Assembly (NCBI GenBank): GCA_020536535.1
Contig: JAHLWZ010000824.1
Coordinates: 38,228 to 102,227, forward strand
Direction of reading: 5' to 3'
DNA from: Pelomyxa schiedti
Lineage: Eukaryota > Evosea > Pelobiontida > Pelomyxidae
DNA length: 64,000 bases
Shown: in pieces, positions 40,187-52,635 of the stretch
Position numbering within the stretch: position 1 is the first letter of the stretch
How the letters are laid out: every line of letters begins with the position of its first letter
The notes under the pieces: model-generated
Told to the model about the DNA's origin: nothing
Database searches by the model: none
What the model saw: only the letters and a program-made list of their open reading frames with translations
Position numbers and translations under genes: made by a program

Positions 40187-41821
40187 ATGTTTAGCGGTGG
40201 TGATCCGTTTCGCGTTGAGAAGTGGTACGACACGTTGGGCGATGAGACTTTCGAGACAGTGTTCGTCGACATCTCTCTGCAGGAGGCTGAGACCCTGGCG
40301 CGCTACCGCGAGCTCTCCCGCATGCTTCACGTGACGAGGGAGGTGTTTGGCAACGAGGTCGGTGGGCAGGCCGTTCCCAGCGAGCCCCCAATGTCCCACG
40401 ACGAGGTCGCACGCCTTAACGCCGTGACTGCCAGGCTCGACGCCCCAATTATGCGTTTCGGGAAAGCCGCTGTGAAGCTTTGTGTGCTTTTCATTTTTTT
40501 TTTTGGGGGGTTTGGGTTTTGCTGCGTCTTGTTTTCAAGTTTCTACATGAGAATAGATGTGCACAGGAATAGGACCACTAAAAATCAAACAAAAAAAGCG
40601 ACCAGGAGTCCAAAGGATGCTGTTATGCTGTCCGATGCAATACTAAATATTATCGAGAGGGAATTGACACCCCAGCTCAGTTGTGTAGGTGGATATTTCT
40701 TAATTGAAGACTAATTAACGTATTAATGTAGCCTGAGGACGAGTGGACAAGGAAAGCCGTCACTTCGTTTGTGAGAGGGTGTAGTTTTGGAATGGGTGTT
40801 CAGAGTGGGAAAGAAGCCGTTGATCTCATGATTAAAAGCCAAAGGGTCTTTGAAGGTATTTAACTATTGTCTGCAATTGATCAAGTGTTGAGCCACACCA
40901 GACATCACAAAGCTCAAGCTTTTGCATGGGCCTGAGGGCTTTGTACTTCAGCTCGCTGTTAGGAGGTGGGAAGAAATAGATCCTGATTGGGAATTCAGGT
41001 GCTTTGTTGTTGATGGCATTATGACAGCTTGTACACAATACTATGAGTGAGTAGTTCAAATTATCCCTTGAAATTACTAAAGGAAAAAAGCATGATTTAT
41101 GTACCGGACATAGCTTCCCAGCGTAGCCTTGTAGCCTCCACAATTCTTGACTATTTTGAGAGCAAGATAAAACCGAAATTGTTGCATCTGAACTCATACA
41201 CCCTGGACCTTGCAGTAAGACCCGATCTCAAGGCAGTTAGAACCATAGAACTCAACCACCCACCTCCAACAGCCGGCACGGCACTTTTCAAGTAAGATTT
41301 CTTTCCTATTCTCCCAATAATTCACACTGGGCATCCCATTATCTCCTCACAGCTGGGACTCAGCGGCCGACCGACAAGTGATGGAATCAGGACCATTTGA
41401 ATTCCGAGTAAATAGCAGCCTGCCGGCAGATGCATTCTCACGCATCCACCCCCCGATACGTGAATTTATATCGGCATTGAGGCGTGGTCTTGGGCCGGCC
41501 GAGGCCAGGGCAGTCTGCAGATCAACACCCACTGGCAGCAGAGGTTCACTTTGCAGATACACCTGCAACATTTGCAGTTCTGGGATTCCCGACTGCGGGC
41601 CTCCTCGGCGCCACTGCACAGTCTGCAATGACTATGATGTGTGTGATTCCTGCTGGTCCCAAAGCACCCTGCCTCATGCCGCACACGAATTCCTAGTAAT
41701 TTTAAATCCACCTTCCAGCACATCAACTGCTTCTTCCTCCACGTCCACTTCGTCTTCCTCAGTTGTAAATGGTGCCCGCATGCTACACCCCAGTCAAGCT
41801 TCGTACTGTAACCTTATGTGA
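40187..41821 (+). CDS. CDC123-like ATP-grasp protein with C-terminal ZZ zinc finger
   Basis: ATG at 40187 (MFSGGDPFRVEKWYDTL). The N-terminal exon resembles CDC123/D123 (WY...FETVFVDISLQEAETL), and the next exons give VKL-STRSPKDAVMLSDAI, matching the conserved K.(N/S)..SPKDA segment, DLMIKSQRVFED, FVLQLAVRRWEEID, WEFRCFVVDG and TACTQYY, ILDYFESKIKPKL, TLDLAVRPDLK, and TIELNHPPPTAGTALFNWDS, all as in CDC123 proteins. CDC123 is an ATP-grasp chaperone that assembles translation initiation factor eIF2. The last exon then adds a ZZ-type zinc finger (CNICSSGIPDCGPPRRHC, CNDYDVCDSCW, H...H) and a Ser/Thr tail. The fusion is unusual. Stop TGA at 41819-41821. Confidence 0.75.
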
Positions 41822-42263
41822 ACCAATCAAACACGCATTACTGATGTATGGGATAATGTGAACCTCACCCACCTTTAAGAAAAAAAAAACAACCCCACAA
41901 ACGAAGGGGCTATTTTCTCTTGAGAAGGGACTTGACTCGACAAAGAACCTTGTCTGTCACTAGAAGTGTGGTTTTTTCTCCCAATTGATGGATCTGACAG
42001 AAAGTTCTTTACTACATCAACTCAGATTGGAGACAACCAACAGCAGAGAACATCAGACGTAACCTTGGGGCACCTATCACTCCAATCTGCCCAGCCCTTT
42101 TTGTTTGGTGGGTTCAAACTCAGACAGCGAAAAACATTCAAAACGCCGACATAATTGCCTTTTACGGTAGGACGGAACATACGATGCGAAGAAACAAAAA
42201 TTTTCCGGCATCTGTCTTAGAGTTGCACACAATTTTTTTTCCTGCACTTGAAAAAACAGCAAG
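41822..42263. other. Intergenic region
   Basis: About 440 bp between two plus-strand genes. It starts with an A9 run suited to a poly(A) region, and its second half should hold the promoter of the DH-PH-RhoGAP gene. I see no repeat, structured element or coding frame. Confidence 0.5.
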
Positions 42264-45200
42264 ATGCTTGAACCACGCATCAGCGACGGGTGCCGGCACG
42301 CGACGCTGCACGACCAGAGATCTCAGATCTGCGCTACGCCCGACGTGGACTACGTATGTCCGGTTGTGGTACCGAAGCCGTGTTACCCCGCGATTTCGCC
42401 GCACCGCTTCGGCCGTGCGCCGCCCCCGAACCCCGTAACTCCGCCTCCAAAGTCCCTCGTTGCCGTAAACGCGAGGTCTTGGAGGCTGCCAAAACGGCCG
42501 GCGATGTCATCGCCACCTTTGCCGTCTTCGCGCTTTTGTGGCACTCTTTCAGCCTCTTCGTCGTCGTGCTGCATCGGCAGCGTGAGGGGAGACAGCCCGT
42601 GCAACCCACTGCACAGCTCCTCGCCGAACTTTTACCCGCCGGTTCCCTCGTATCATTCGAGGGGGCAGGCGTCCGCCACACACGTAATTCCACCACTGCC
42701 GCTGCCGCCGTCGTCGGCACCACCCACGTGGTCCGCGCGGAGTGCATCGGCAATCACTTTGGTTGGTCAATTGCCGGAGGAACAACCGGTTGTCTGGGGA
42801 GATTCCCGTCTCCTCCCTTCCCTGCGGACGGCTCAATCAGAGCATCAGTTAAGATTTCCGCGGGGCACCTCACCAACATCACCAACACGCTTCACGCCCA
42901 CATCATCACCTCTTAACACACCCCCCGTTTTTTATACAATAGAGATTTCACCAATCCACACACCAACTAATTCTTCCCCGAAATCTTGTATACTTTCCCA
43001 AGTCACTGCATCAGCTGTGCGTAATAGGCTACTTTCCTTTATGAAACTAATTTTTTTTTTCCCGCAGGTTGATCCTAGGATACCCCGGTGTCAACAGATT
43101 GTAAGAAACTGGTTATGTAAATTGCACAGAGGTTGTCTCTCCCTGTACAAACAAATTGTAATTATCCAAAAAAAAGAGCGCAACAATTGTCCTGCCAGAA
43201 AACATCCTTTTGTAAAACTCATTCTCGCGGAAAGAACGCTTGTCCGAAAATTGCAATTGCTTGTTTTGCATTACATCATCCCTATTGAAAGAGGTCATGC
43301 CAGTGTAAGTTTCGTGGGTATCCCAAGTCACTTTTGATGAACAAACAGGAGACAATAACCAAAGAAGATATAACAAATCTATGTGGTGAGGCGAGCCAAC
43401 TTCTTAGCCTTCACACGAAAATTCTCTCCAAATTTGAGCAGGTACTTCTTTTAGCATTCTAAATCGACACTTGACCAGCTCATACTAGCTTGTTAATAAC
43501 TGGCCCTGTGTGGATGGTGTCGGTAAAATTTTTGTTGAACTGGCCTTGAATAATGAGCTGCGTTTTTATGGTCTGCCATTCCTCGAAAGGAATTTTTCCT
43601 CATTAACAATAGGTTCTTATGTTGAGCATTCCCTAGTTCATGCAGACACACTTGCAAGACTTCAGGACAACGACTATGTCTTTGCGGGCTGGGTTCAAGA
43701 AGTACTGTTATAACCTTGCTATCACGCTCACAAACACCTTAGAAATTCTTGAGCTTGGGAGAAGATATGGACCTTAAGGAACTGCTCGAAGTTCCTCTAA
43801 ATCACATTCATTTGTACGCTACTATTTTACGAGAACTTATTGAGTGCACCCCACCTCAAAACCCCGATCTCACAAGCTTGTTCGAGGCAGAGTCCTACCT
43901 GCAGAAGGCTTGCACTGTACGTACATTGTGCCGTGTCAGTGGTCCTGTATTTCTGTGCTGTTATCTATTTTCCTCTTTTTGTTTTCCCTCTAAGACCTCG
44001 TAGGCTGTTGCTGATGCTAAAGCAAGAGCGATTGGTGTAAAAAATTTAGTCGAGGCTGTATACAAATTTGGTGGCTACTCATCAGTACTTCACTTCGACT
44101 ATTTTTTTTTTTATCATTCACTCTGAACTAGAGCTTCCAACATGACCCAAAGCGGCAATTTGTGGGTGATTTTGATTTTACCTCTCCAAAGAACAAAACT
44201 CCTTGGTGAGGTTCAGTTATCTTTGACTTGTATATTAACCAACACCCAGGAAGGCATTTGTATTTTCTGACCAGATAATTATAACATCGCCAAGAAAAGA
44301 CAAGAAAAGGACTGAACTATTTAAACCAGAAGGATCAATCAAATTTATAGACATAAATGACATATCGGAGGAAACCGGTGTGTGCAACTCCTCTGGATTT
44401 TGTCTCTCCAAATTTGTCTCTCCAAACGAGCTCATCCAACTTATAGAGAGTCTGTCTCTTACACTCACATACCTCAAGAGAATGAAACAAGTCTTCAAAC
44501 TGGACGGGCCTGCCAAAAAAAATGTCGTTGAGAGTATTATACGTAACAAGTTTGAAAGACTAAATGTACTATCTTTTTATCATTTCTTTGTTACTAATTT
44601 ACATTACTTACAGCGCAAGCGGAATGGTTTTCCCCTCCACTTTTTGAAATATTCTGATTTTTTTTAGTATTTGGTTCCACATTGAGTGAACTTGTCCATA
44701 GTGAGGACAGGGATGAAATCGGCTACCCACTGATAATAGAACGTGGTCTTCAGTATCTTGAATCACGTTGCTTTTCTTTCCCCTCAACAAGCCACTCATT
44801 CTTTCATAGGAATCAGTGTGGTTGGCTTGTTTCGAATCCCTGGGCCCACTGCGGATATTGCCCGACTGCGAAAACTAGTTCAAGGTACTCTTTTTTTCGA
44901 TTGTTTCCCTTAGTGACCGTGTTAGATGATATAAATTTTACATTTTCTGATGAAGAAGATCCCTTCTCTGTGGGATCTCTCGTCAAGATGTATTTGCGGG
45001 AAATGGCTGAACCCTTGTTTCCTTTTGAATACTACGAACGCATTCTTGCTCTGCAATGTGTTGGTAGGCCTATTACTTGAATGATAATTACTTTAACCTC
45101 ACGGCAAAGATAAACAACACTTCATGGAAGAGATGGCAGTAATACTGCAAGAGTTACCTGTGAATAATCAAAAAACTCTTATATATCTCTCTGATTTCAT

Positions 45201-45437
45201 GGAGATACTCTTTGCACACTCATCCACAAACAGGATGACCGGTATGCAACTAAGGGGTGTGGTTTCAGCACAACTCACTTTGCAACAGCCTACAACACAG
45301 CCATTGTAGTTGGACCCAATTTACTTCGTCCTGCAGTGGAAACCATGGATACCGCACTCGAAATGCCCAAAGTAAACGCTGTGGTGGCCAAGTATTTTGA
45401 AAACTACAAGACGCTAAGGCCTCTCTTTGCACCCTGA
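42264..45437 (+). CDS. RhoGEF-RhoGAP (IQ-DH-PH-RhoGAP) protein
   Basis: ATG at 42264 (MLEPRISDGCRHATL). A Pro/Ser-rich N-terminus of about 200 residues precedes a helix with an IQ-like pattern (CQQIVRNWLCKLHRGC). The DH domain begins LILAERTLVRKLQLLVLHYI-IPIE and continues through ITNLCGEASQLLSLHTKIL, ARLQDNDYVF, ELGEDMDLKELLEVPLNHI, YATILRELIE and ADAKARAIGVKNLVEAV. A PH domain follows (KAFVFSDQIIITSPRKDKK, IKFIDINDISEE). The C-terminal RhoGAP domain shows FGSTLSELVHSED, RGLQYLESRC, GLFRIPG with the arginine finger, PFSVGSLVKMYLREMAEPLF, MAVILQELPVNNQKTLIYL and TAYNTAIVVGPNLLRP. Stop TGA at 45435-45437. A protein that can both load and unload Rho GTPases recalls Bcr/Abr and many amoebal proteins. 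The exact edges of exons around 43900-44260 are uncertain. Confidence 0.8.
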
Positions 45438-45620
45438 AAACGAAACCTCTGCCCTCAAACAAAGGACCAAAGGGTACTTTTGTTTGTTCTTCTGTAAGGA
45501 GTAAAATAGAAATACGGGATTATTGATAGAAAGCCAAGCAAAGTAAGAAACCTAAAGCTCCTACTCCCGAAACACACAATTTAAAAAACAACCACCTGCA
45601 CCATAGTAAGTGTTTATTTT

Positions 45621-48600
45621 TCAGGAATTTTGCAAGGCAAAATCGACATCAAATAGCTTTCCAACCCTGATGTACAGGAGGCTGGTGTGGTCTGGCTTAC
45701 CAGGAAATTCTGCTGAACAGTTGGGTTGCCGTGCATTTGGGTTATCCTGCAGCCACGTTCTGTTGTAGTTTTTAGTGTTTGGTTGCTTGTTAGAGTTGAA
45801 TATGAAGTAGCAGCGTCTCCTACCTTATTGGGTTGGTGGTATTTAGGCAATACTGCAACACGCCAGTTACAACTTGTTGAGCATCCTCTATCCCACCGCA
45901 TTGCTCATTAATTATTGAGGTAAGTTTGTCAGCCCTAATTTCATGAGTGTAGGGAGGGGAAAAGCATTTCTACATGTAACGCTGTTTGAGGTCTTGCAAC
46001 AGTTCAGGGTGTTTTAACGCAGCATCATCCCAACTCAAGCCAGTGAGTGTGGCTGACAGGTCCGCTGGTTCCTTGCCGAGATTCTTGGCATCAAGGTTAT
46101 CATGCACACCATCACTGGGAAGAGAGCTGAGACCAAAAGGGTGAAGATGGTTGTAGTTGTCTTTACCTGCACATTAAAAATACATCTCCCTCCTCTACTT
46201 CTTTACACAATACAGTCAAATTCCGTAAATCGGGGCTTCCATCAGGGCCATGTAATCCAATGCGCCCCCCTGGATCCCTAACACTCTCCCCTCGGTTGTT
46301 GAGACTTGAAAGGAGTAAGAGAGGAAAAAAAGGGAAGAATAGGCTCAACGTGAAATCGAGAAGAATTTGAGAAAGTCTTTTGGACCAGTGGAAAACCTTG
46401 TTGAAAGACAGTCAGTCTCACAAAAAGGGAGAAGCAACCCACTTTACAGTCTCCGACAGAGATGATCATGCACATCCATTTATATGGTATCTTCGGTGCC
46501 TTTTTTTTAACGGTAACTTTGGCAGGAGGTGAAAGTGTGCCAGAAGCTCTCAATCCCACCATTCTTGCTTGGCCACTTTTTCCTAGTCAGCAATAAAACA
46601 AGCCAAAACTTCACATACGTATGCACAGGTTTTTGTGATGGTAAAAAGGTAGCTGATAATGTATGACCAAGATTGGCATTGCACGAACCAGCAAGCTGCG
46701 CAACTTCGTCCATACATGTCTCGGGAGATGAATTTTCTTCTGCTCTAAATATAACACCAGCAAGGAGGGTGGTAGAGCCAAGTGTATCGTACCTGAGAAT
46801 ATTGTTTGTACAAAAAAAAAAAGGAAAGAAATTCTACGTATTGTCTTGAAAGTGTGACCCAAAAATTGATCTATTTGCATTGGCAAGAGCCCTTAATAAC
46901 AGGTTGCCAAGTTCCTTTACAGTTTTTACATTTCTGCCCAACAAAATAAATATATCAGAATGAAAATGAAAAAATGAAGACTAGTAAAATTTTTCAAACC
47001 TGCAATATGTTGTTGAAAATTCCACAAAATTGTTTACGGCACTAAAAGCTGCAAGCTTAGGCTTCTCACCCCAGTTACCTTTTCAAGGTGAATTGCTTTA
47101 CTTAAATCGGGACATTACAGCCATCTGCCAAAGCAAAAATAATTTTATCTGTGGCTAGTGATACAGAGTACTGATCGCAAATTGGATCACCCACCTGGAG
47201 AGTGTTCAAACACTCGGAGTAATGTGAACAATAAAAACCTTCTTTCCTGGAGTGGTGCTTTCCGGGTAGGTAGAAATAACATGTCCGCAAAAGGACGGAA
47301 GTGAACATTGTAATTCGGGCTGTGCACTGCTGAAATGGCCAATGATTGCTGATTTCGCTGTGTGAACGAGAGGAATCTGGGTTTGGAGGGTAATCATTGC
47401 ATTCTCATGGTAATAACATACCTCAGGAAGGCTGTCAAGATGTTGATGTAAAGGAAATTTCACATCCACTTTCGAAGTCAAATCGACCCTATTAGTGATT
47501 ACTATCGAAACCCCTTTCCCATTTGGAACTACCATACAAAGAGAGTGGACATAGTTGGCTGATCGTCGTCATGTGCAACCATCTTGACGACACGATAGCC
47601 TGTGTGCATGCAATTTATGGGAAGTGCATAATGAGCTAACTGAGCAACACTGCCAGTAATGTTCCGTACTCCAAGACTATAGGTTAAGTATTAGGAAACC
47701 CTGGAAAATTTTGGTAACCTGAAGACAAGTACATCAAGCGCACTATTTTGCAGAGGAGCTTCAAACACCTGATCCCACTGAGGGTTAAACGTCCCACCCT
47801 CTATTGAGATTGACTTCAGAATAGATAGTAATGAGGGTTTGTTTACTTTGTGGCTTATAACGCTGGAGCTTTGTGGCATCAGGACCCAGTATTTTGATCT
47901 CTAGTACAATTTCCAACGGGTCAGATATTTTTGATAAACCTCTAGCACTAGAAACCTAAGGAACTTCTATGCATAGTCTTGATTGTGATGGGAAAAATAC
48001 CATCATGTGAACTTGTGTGTATACATTAGGGTTTGTGTTGGCAGGAAGTGTGTTCTCGAAAGCACAGGGATCCATTGTTAGGAACCAAGGTTTTCGAACA
48101 TAACCACAGTATCCATTTTGCATGAAAAATCCTTGTGACAGAATAAGTGGAGCATCGAGACAAACAAAAGAAACCGTCATTTGCCCAGTGATCGGGTGTA
48201 TTTCTATTTGGAAAGAAAGGAATGATTTGAACTCCATGGGTCATCCAAAGCATTCTTTACCCAGGGATTACATGAAAGTGAAAAAAATTAAAGGCATACG
48301 GGTCTCTCTCAGTGATCGACTTCGATGGTAATATGGCAGTGATGTTTGTAAAGTTTCTTCTTAAGAACAATTAGTAGATTATTTCATTCTTTAATTTTGA
48401 TTCAGTTATAAATAGATAATACGATTTCCATAATATTGGTTTTTTTTAATCGTTGGATACTGGTCAAGGCCACTGAAGTCTATGCGGTCGAGTTGTTTCT
48501 CTTTTACCACAAGAACGTCCCAAGGTCGCACTGTCTTCAATTAGCCCAAAGGAAAGAATCGATGTCATACTATTTTCGGGCATCTCGTCAAGAGAGTGAC

Positions 48601-51160
48601 TATGGAAGTAAAATAGCCTCTGAAGATCTGAGTGGCTTTTATGAGGATGACCCTAGTAAGAGATAAGAAGGTACCAGTATAAAGGGAACTTACCATTAAT
48701 ACGATTTTATTTTGTAAGGACGCTGGAGTGGGAAGCACAAAAAGTGGTGATGGTCGCTTGGCCAACAGAGTCCCTAATTTTTCTTCAAGAATGGTTGCTG
48801 CCAGAACCTGTTTGTAAGCTAAGGGGAGTGCCTAATGCTGAATTATTTTTTACTTGCTGCTCTTCTGTGCATCCATGTAATGACAGATAGATGATGACAG
48901 GCCAGCTATGGGAGAGTAAGAAAAAACCACATTGAATTCCTTTTTGAATGTGGGATGATTCCATACGGAGTTGTCCGGAATGCTTGGTCTCGAAGGAGGG
49001 TGACAAATTGCTCAAATAAGCAGAATCGGGTTACAGGATTTTTATCTTTTCCTTCAACAAGTGACACTATAGTGAACTCAATTAAGTAAAAATAAGGTCA
49101 TGAACCCAACCAACCTTGGAATAATTTTACACATCCTTTTGAAAGGGCAGACGAGTATGATTCTAGTGAACTATGTACCGAGCTCGAATTTATGAAGTAC
49201 TGTGAAAGTGGTGCATCCATGTCCTTGTGGAAAGTTAGGTGTATTGTTGAATCCAATGTATACTTGGTAAAGTTGATTGAAGGAGGGATAAAAAATAGAG
49301 TTTTCAGAAGAGGTGAGGTACTGCTCGAACCCATCCAACTGGAGGGAACCCTCATCACCATAAGTGGCAATTATTTCCCTCACATCCTTTAGAGTGATCC
49401 CTTTTTCCTTGTAATTTATCAATTGACAGAAAGAGGGAAAGAAAGATACACTTTGGTCATCGCGGAGAAAGGACATAAACGAAAGCTCAGATATACTTTC
49501 ACCTGGGGAAATTCGTTCAAATAAATTTACTACTTCGTCTCGTCTGAAAAGTTCGTAAAGAAGAATATTGAATTTCGTGCAGTTGAGCCCAGGCTTGTTT
49601 CCTGCAAGATCCTGCAAAAGGAATATAAATAATTGGGAAATTTGAGTGGGAAGTCAACATTGTACAACGTCTGAAGAAGTGCTTTCGTTACTCGTACATC
49701 ACTTAAATATGTCTAAGATTCAACACTAATTGTGAGGGACACACAGGGTTTTTAAAAGCCCCTTGACTTGTTGCATTGTAACTAGTGCATCCGGTTTGTT
49801 TGAGGTCAAGGAGAGCCAGGCGTTTTGAAGTAATCTTTGTGACAGTATGAAAAATTGCTACTGAGGACAGGGGCATACTCCTTGTGAAAATTATCAACCT
49901 GAAAGCTGTTGGCCCTAATATATTCAAAGGCTTCCACCCATTTGTCTCGCAGCTCTGAGCTGGCTGCTACAAAATCATGGATTGCACTGTGCAATCATTG
50001 GGAACGAACTGAATTGGTGGAGGGAAGTAACCCATCACGCAAAACAACGCTGAAAGACTTTGTAACAGCGGCATCTGCTGCCATCTTGCAAGTCAGAAAT
50101 GTGTGAGTTACCTGACCTTTGTGACACTCAGAGATCATGCTTCCGTACAAAGTAACACTGCCTTCTCAGTAATGTGAGATAATCAAGGAAGAATGGGTGA
50201 TAGTAACACACCCCACAAACGAACACTGCTACTTGACCCTGGAAGCCTAAAAAACTTTGGCCTCTGATCGGAATATGGACTAGTCGGTGCCGTTATCGTA
50301 ATGTATCGCCGATTGTTACTGTCCACTTTCACCTCACCCATTACGGGAACCATTTTTCGTTGCCATCGCATTTGAAGGTTCATATCTGACATCTAACAGG
50401 GGTGTACACAAAGCCTGTGAGTAAACAAAGAGCAGAGTACCAAACAAGTACTACCAAAGGTGGTGGCGGTCTTGTCTCTGTAATAGAGTGAGACTTTCTC
50501 AGCATTGCTGCCACAGAGCCCTTTCTTCCCTATTGTCATGCAGATTTTTTTTTTTAATATTAAATCAGTGAGTTCCTTGGAAATAGACCATACCTTTCCC
50601 AGTATCTCCTCCATTGCAGTAGGGGTTGATCCCGAGGCTACTGAAGAGGATATCCTTGGCCCAGAAACACCACCTCTGGTGCTGGTTGTTAAATTACTCC
50701 TGCTAGAATTAGGTGATGTAGTAGTTGCAGTTGTTGATGATGTAATTGGTGACGTTGGCGTTGACGTTGGCGTTGGTGTAGATGTAGAGGAAGAAGCGGA
50801 TGAAGAAGAATACAGAGTGGGGCTGATAGAATGGGACAGTGACGAGGACGACGAGTGGGAAGACGAAGGGGACGTGGAGGGCGATGGAGAATGGGTGGTC
50901 GAGGGCAGCAGGGAGGGCGACGGGGAACGTGACCGCGTGTGGTGGTGGTGGGTGCCACTAGAGGTGTGGGATTTGCTGCCGGTTGTGCTTGTGTTGGCGC
51001 TGGGGTTTGTCATTGTGGGAGATGTGGATGACGACGAGGAGGAGGACGAGTGTGGTGAGGGAGGCGAGGACGAGGACGTCGATGTTGTGGACGGGGGTGG
51101 CGAGGAGGGAGGAGGGCTGGTGACGGAACCTGAGAAACTCAGCCCAGAGGGCCTTTTCAT
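45621..51160 (-). CDS. Catalytically degenerate PI-PLC fused to a PP2C-like domain
   Basis: Start ATG at 51160 (MKRPSGLSFSGSV), then a Ser/Thr-rich region of about 190 residues. In order: PH domain (MSDMNLQMRWQRKMVP), EF-hand region (FNILLYELFRRDEVV, LQLDGFEQYL), PLC X half (DMDAPLSQYFINSS...YSSALSKG, FEQFVTLLRDQAF, PVIIYLSLHGCTEEQQ, ILEEKLGTLLAKRPSPL), Y half (LDAPLILSQGFFMQNGYCGY, VRKPWFL), C2 (WDVNPQWDQVFEAPLQNSAL, GYRVVKMV, TMSTLFVWV). The frame then runs on into a PP2C-like domain: VGDPICDQYSVSLATDKIIF, ALADGCNWGEKPKLAAFSAV, GDVFLMCSDGVHDNLDA, ADKLTSIINEQCGGI and PGKPDHTSLLYIRV, stop TGA at 45621-45623. The X half lacks the SHNTYL, ELDCWDG and second His motifs, so it cannot hydrolyse PIP2, as in PRIP proteins. 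More than 20 short introns; the junction near 45700-45760 is unresolved. Confidence 0.7.
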
Positions 51161-51484
51161 TTGCGGGTGGTTGGTCGGTTCGGGCTTGTGGGAAGGGGTA
51201 CGAGCACCGAGAGGTGGTGGTAGTTTTCTGGTTTTTTTTTTGTTTTTCGTAGCCTCAGATGGGTTTCCCGGGAGTTCGCGGAAGGGACGATCTACGATCT
51301 CGGGCCATGCTGAGCCCTCACAACAGAACTGACTACTCCAAGAGGTACTCACTTCCTCTCATAATCTCCCCACGAAAGCTCCTAGAGACTCCCTGCTAAG
51401 CCACGATCATGAGTAAGGCAGGAAAATAAAAACCAAAACAAATAAACAAGGTGGTGAGGCGATCGCAACGCGGGATCTTGCGGA

Positions 51485-52560
51485 ATGTCGACAGCGATAG
51501 GCAGTGCATTTAACACAACTGTGGAGTTGTTCGAAGAGTTCAAGCTGTTGTTTGCCCAGTACCAATTTTGCACCCCAAATGAGAATCACATGAATTCACT
51601 TCTCACAAAAATGAAGGTCACTCATCCTTGACTTCATTTTTTTTGGATTCTGAGGTTTTTTTTTTCCCCCCAACAGGCACAGGTTATGATGTTTTCTGTG
51701 ATGAAGACGAGCTTATTCCCCACCCCTGAACCAGAACTAGTGAAAGAGCTGGCTTTGTCACGAGACATTTTTGAGCACGCCTGCTTGTTTTGTCTCAAGA
51801 CCAAGGATATACTTGGATTTTCAAGATACTTTGCTCTTCTTCGGCCGTTTTATTTTGACTACCGGTATTGTCTCGTTCACGGTTTTCCTTCTTCAAATTA
51901 AGCTGTGATACAGGACCAAGATAGACACTTCTGCACGGGAACAACTTCTTCTTGGTCTTAACTTGCTTCACCTTTTAAGTCAAAATAAGTTGGCAGAGTT
52001 TCACACTGAACTCGAGTGTTTACCGCATGAAGTCCTTTCTTCAATGTAGTCTACAAGGTTTTTCCATCTCTGTCAACAAACTATGAAAGGTACATCAAAT
52101 TCCCGGTTGAATTAGAACAGTTTATGATGGAAGGCTCGTACAATAAAGTACTTCAAGCAAGAACAGGGGTGCCTTCTGAGTGGTGCAATCTTTTTGTGGA
52201 TATTTTGTCTGAAACAGTACGGTATGCACCGTTGTTTTTGCCCGATATTTTTTAGCACTTATTGCCACAAGGAATGATATTGCAAGTTGCAGTGAGAAAT
52301 CTTATAAAAAACTCCCCGTATCTGTTGCTAAGGAATTTCTATACCTCCCTGAGGAGACAAATTTCTTAAGATATGTTGAAGAGGTAGGCGCGGGATAGTC
52401 CTGTAATAAAATGACTAACCTCCAACAGCACCACTGGTTTGTTGAGGATGGCTATGTTGTATTCAACAAAGTGGACACAACCAAAGTTACTGAAGTACCA
52501 GCAATGCGACAAATTAGAGAAACCTTATCCTACGCAAAAGAGTTGGAACGAATTGTCTAA
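51485..52560 (+). CDS. RPN12: 26S proteasome regulatory subunit RPN12 (PSMD8)
   Basis: ATG at 51485 ([19 protein letters not shown]). Family segments in order: [149 protein letters not shown] and a C-terminal winged-helix part with [35 protein letters not shown]. Length (about 265 residues) is normal. RPN12 is a PCI-domain subunit of the proteasome lid and completes lid assembly. Six short introns. Stop TAA at 52558-52560, 76 bp from the convergent neighbour. Confidence 0.9.
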
Positions 52561-52635
52561 CTTACACAAACAAAAATAACAAAGAAAAAGAGTCCTGTTG
52601 TGGACCCTCATTTATTGCTTGTGCAAAACTATTCA

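Noticed and set aside
50505..51332. Plus-strand acidic frame of about 275 codons
   Set aside because: Antisense shadow of the Ser/Thr-rich N-terminus of the PLC-like protein; Asp/Glu/Val come from Ser/Thr codons read backwards.
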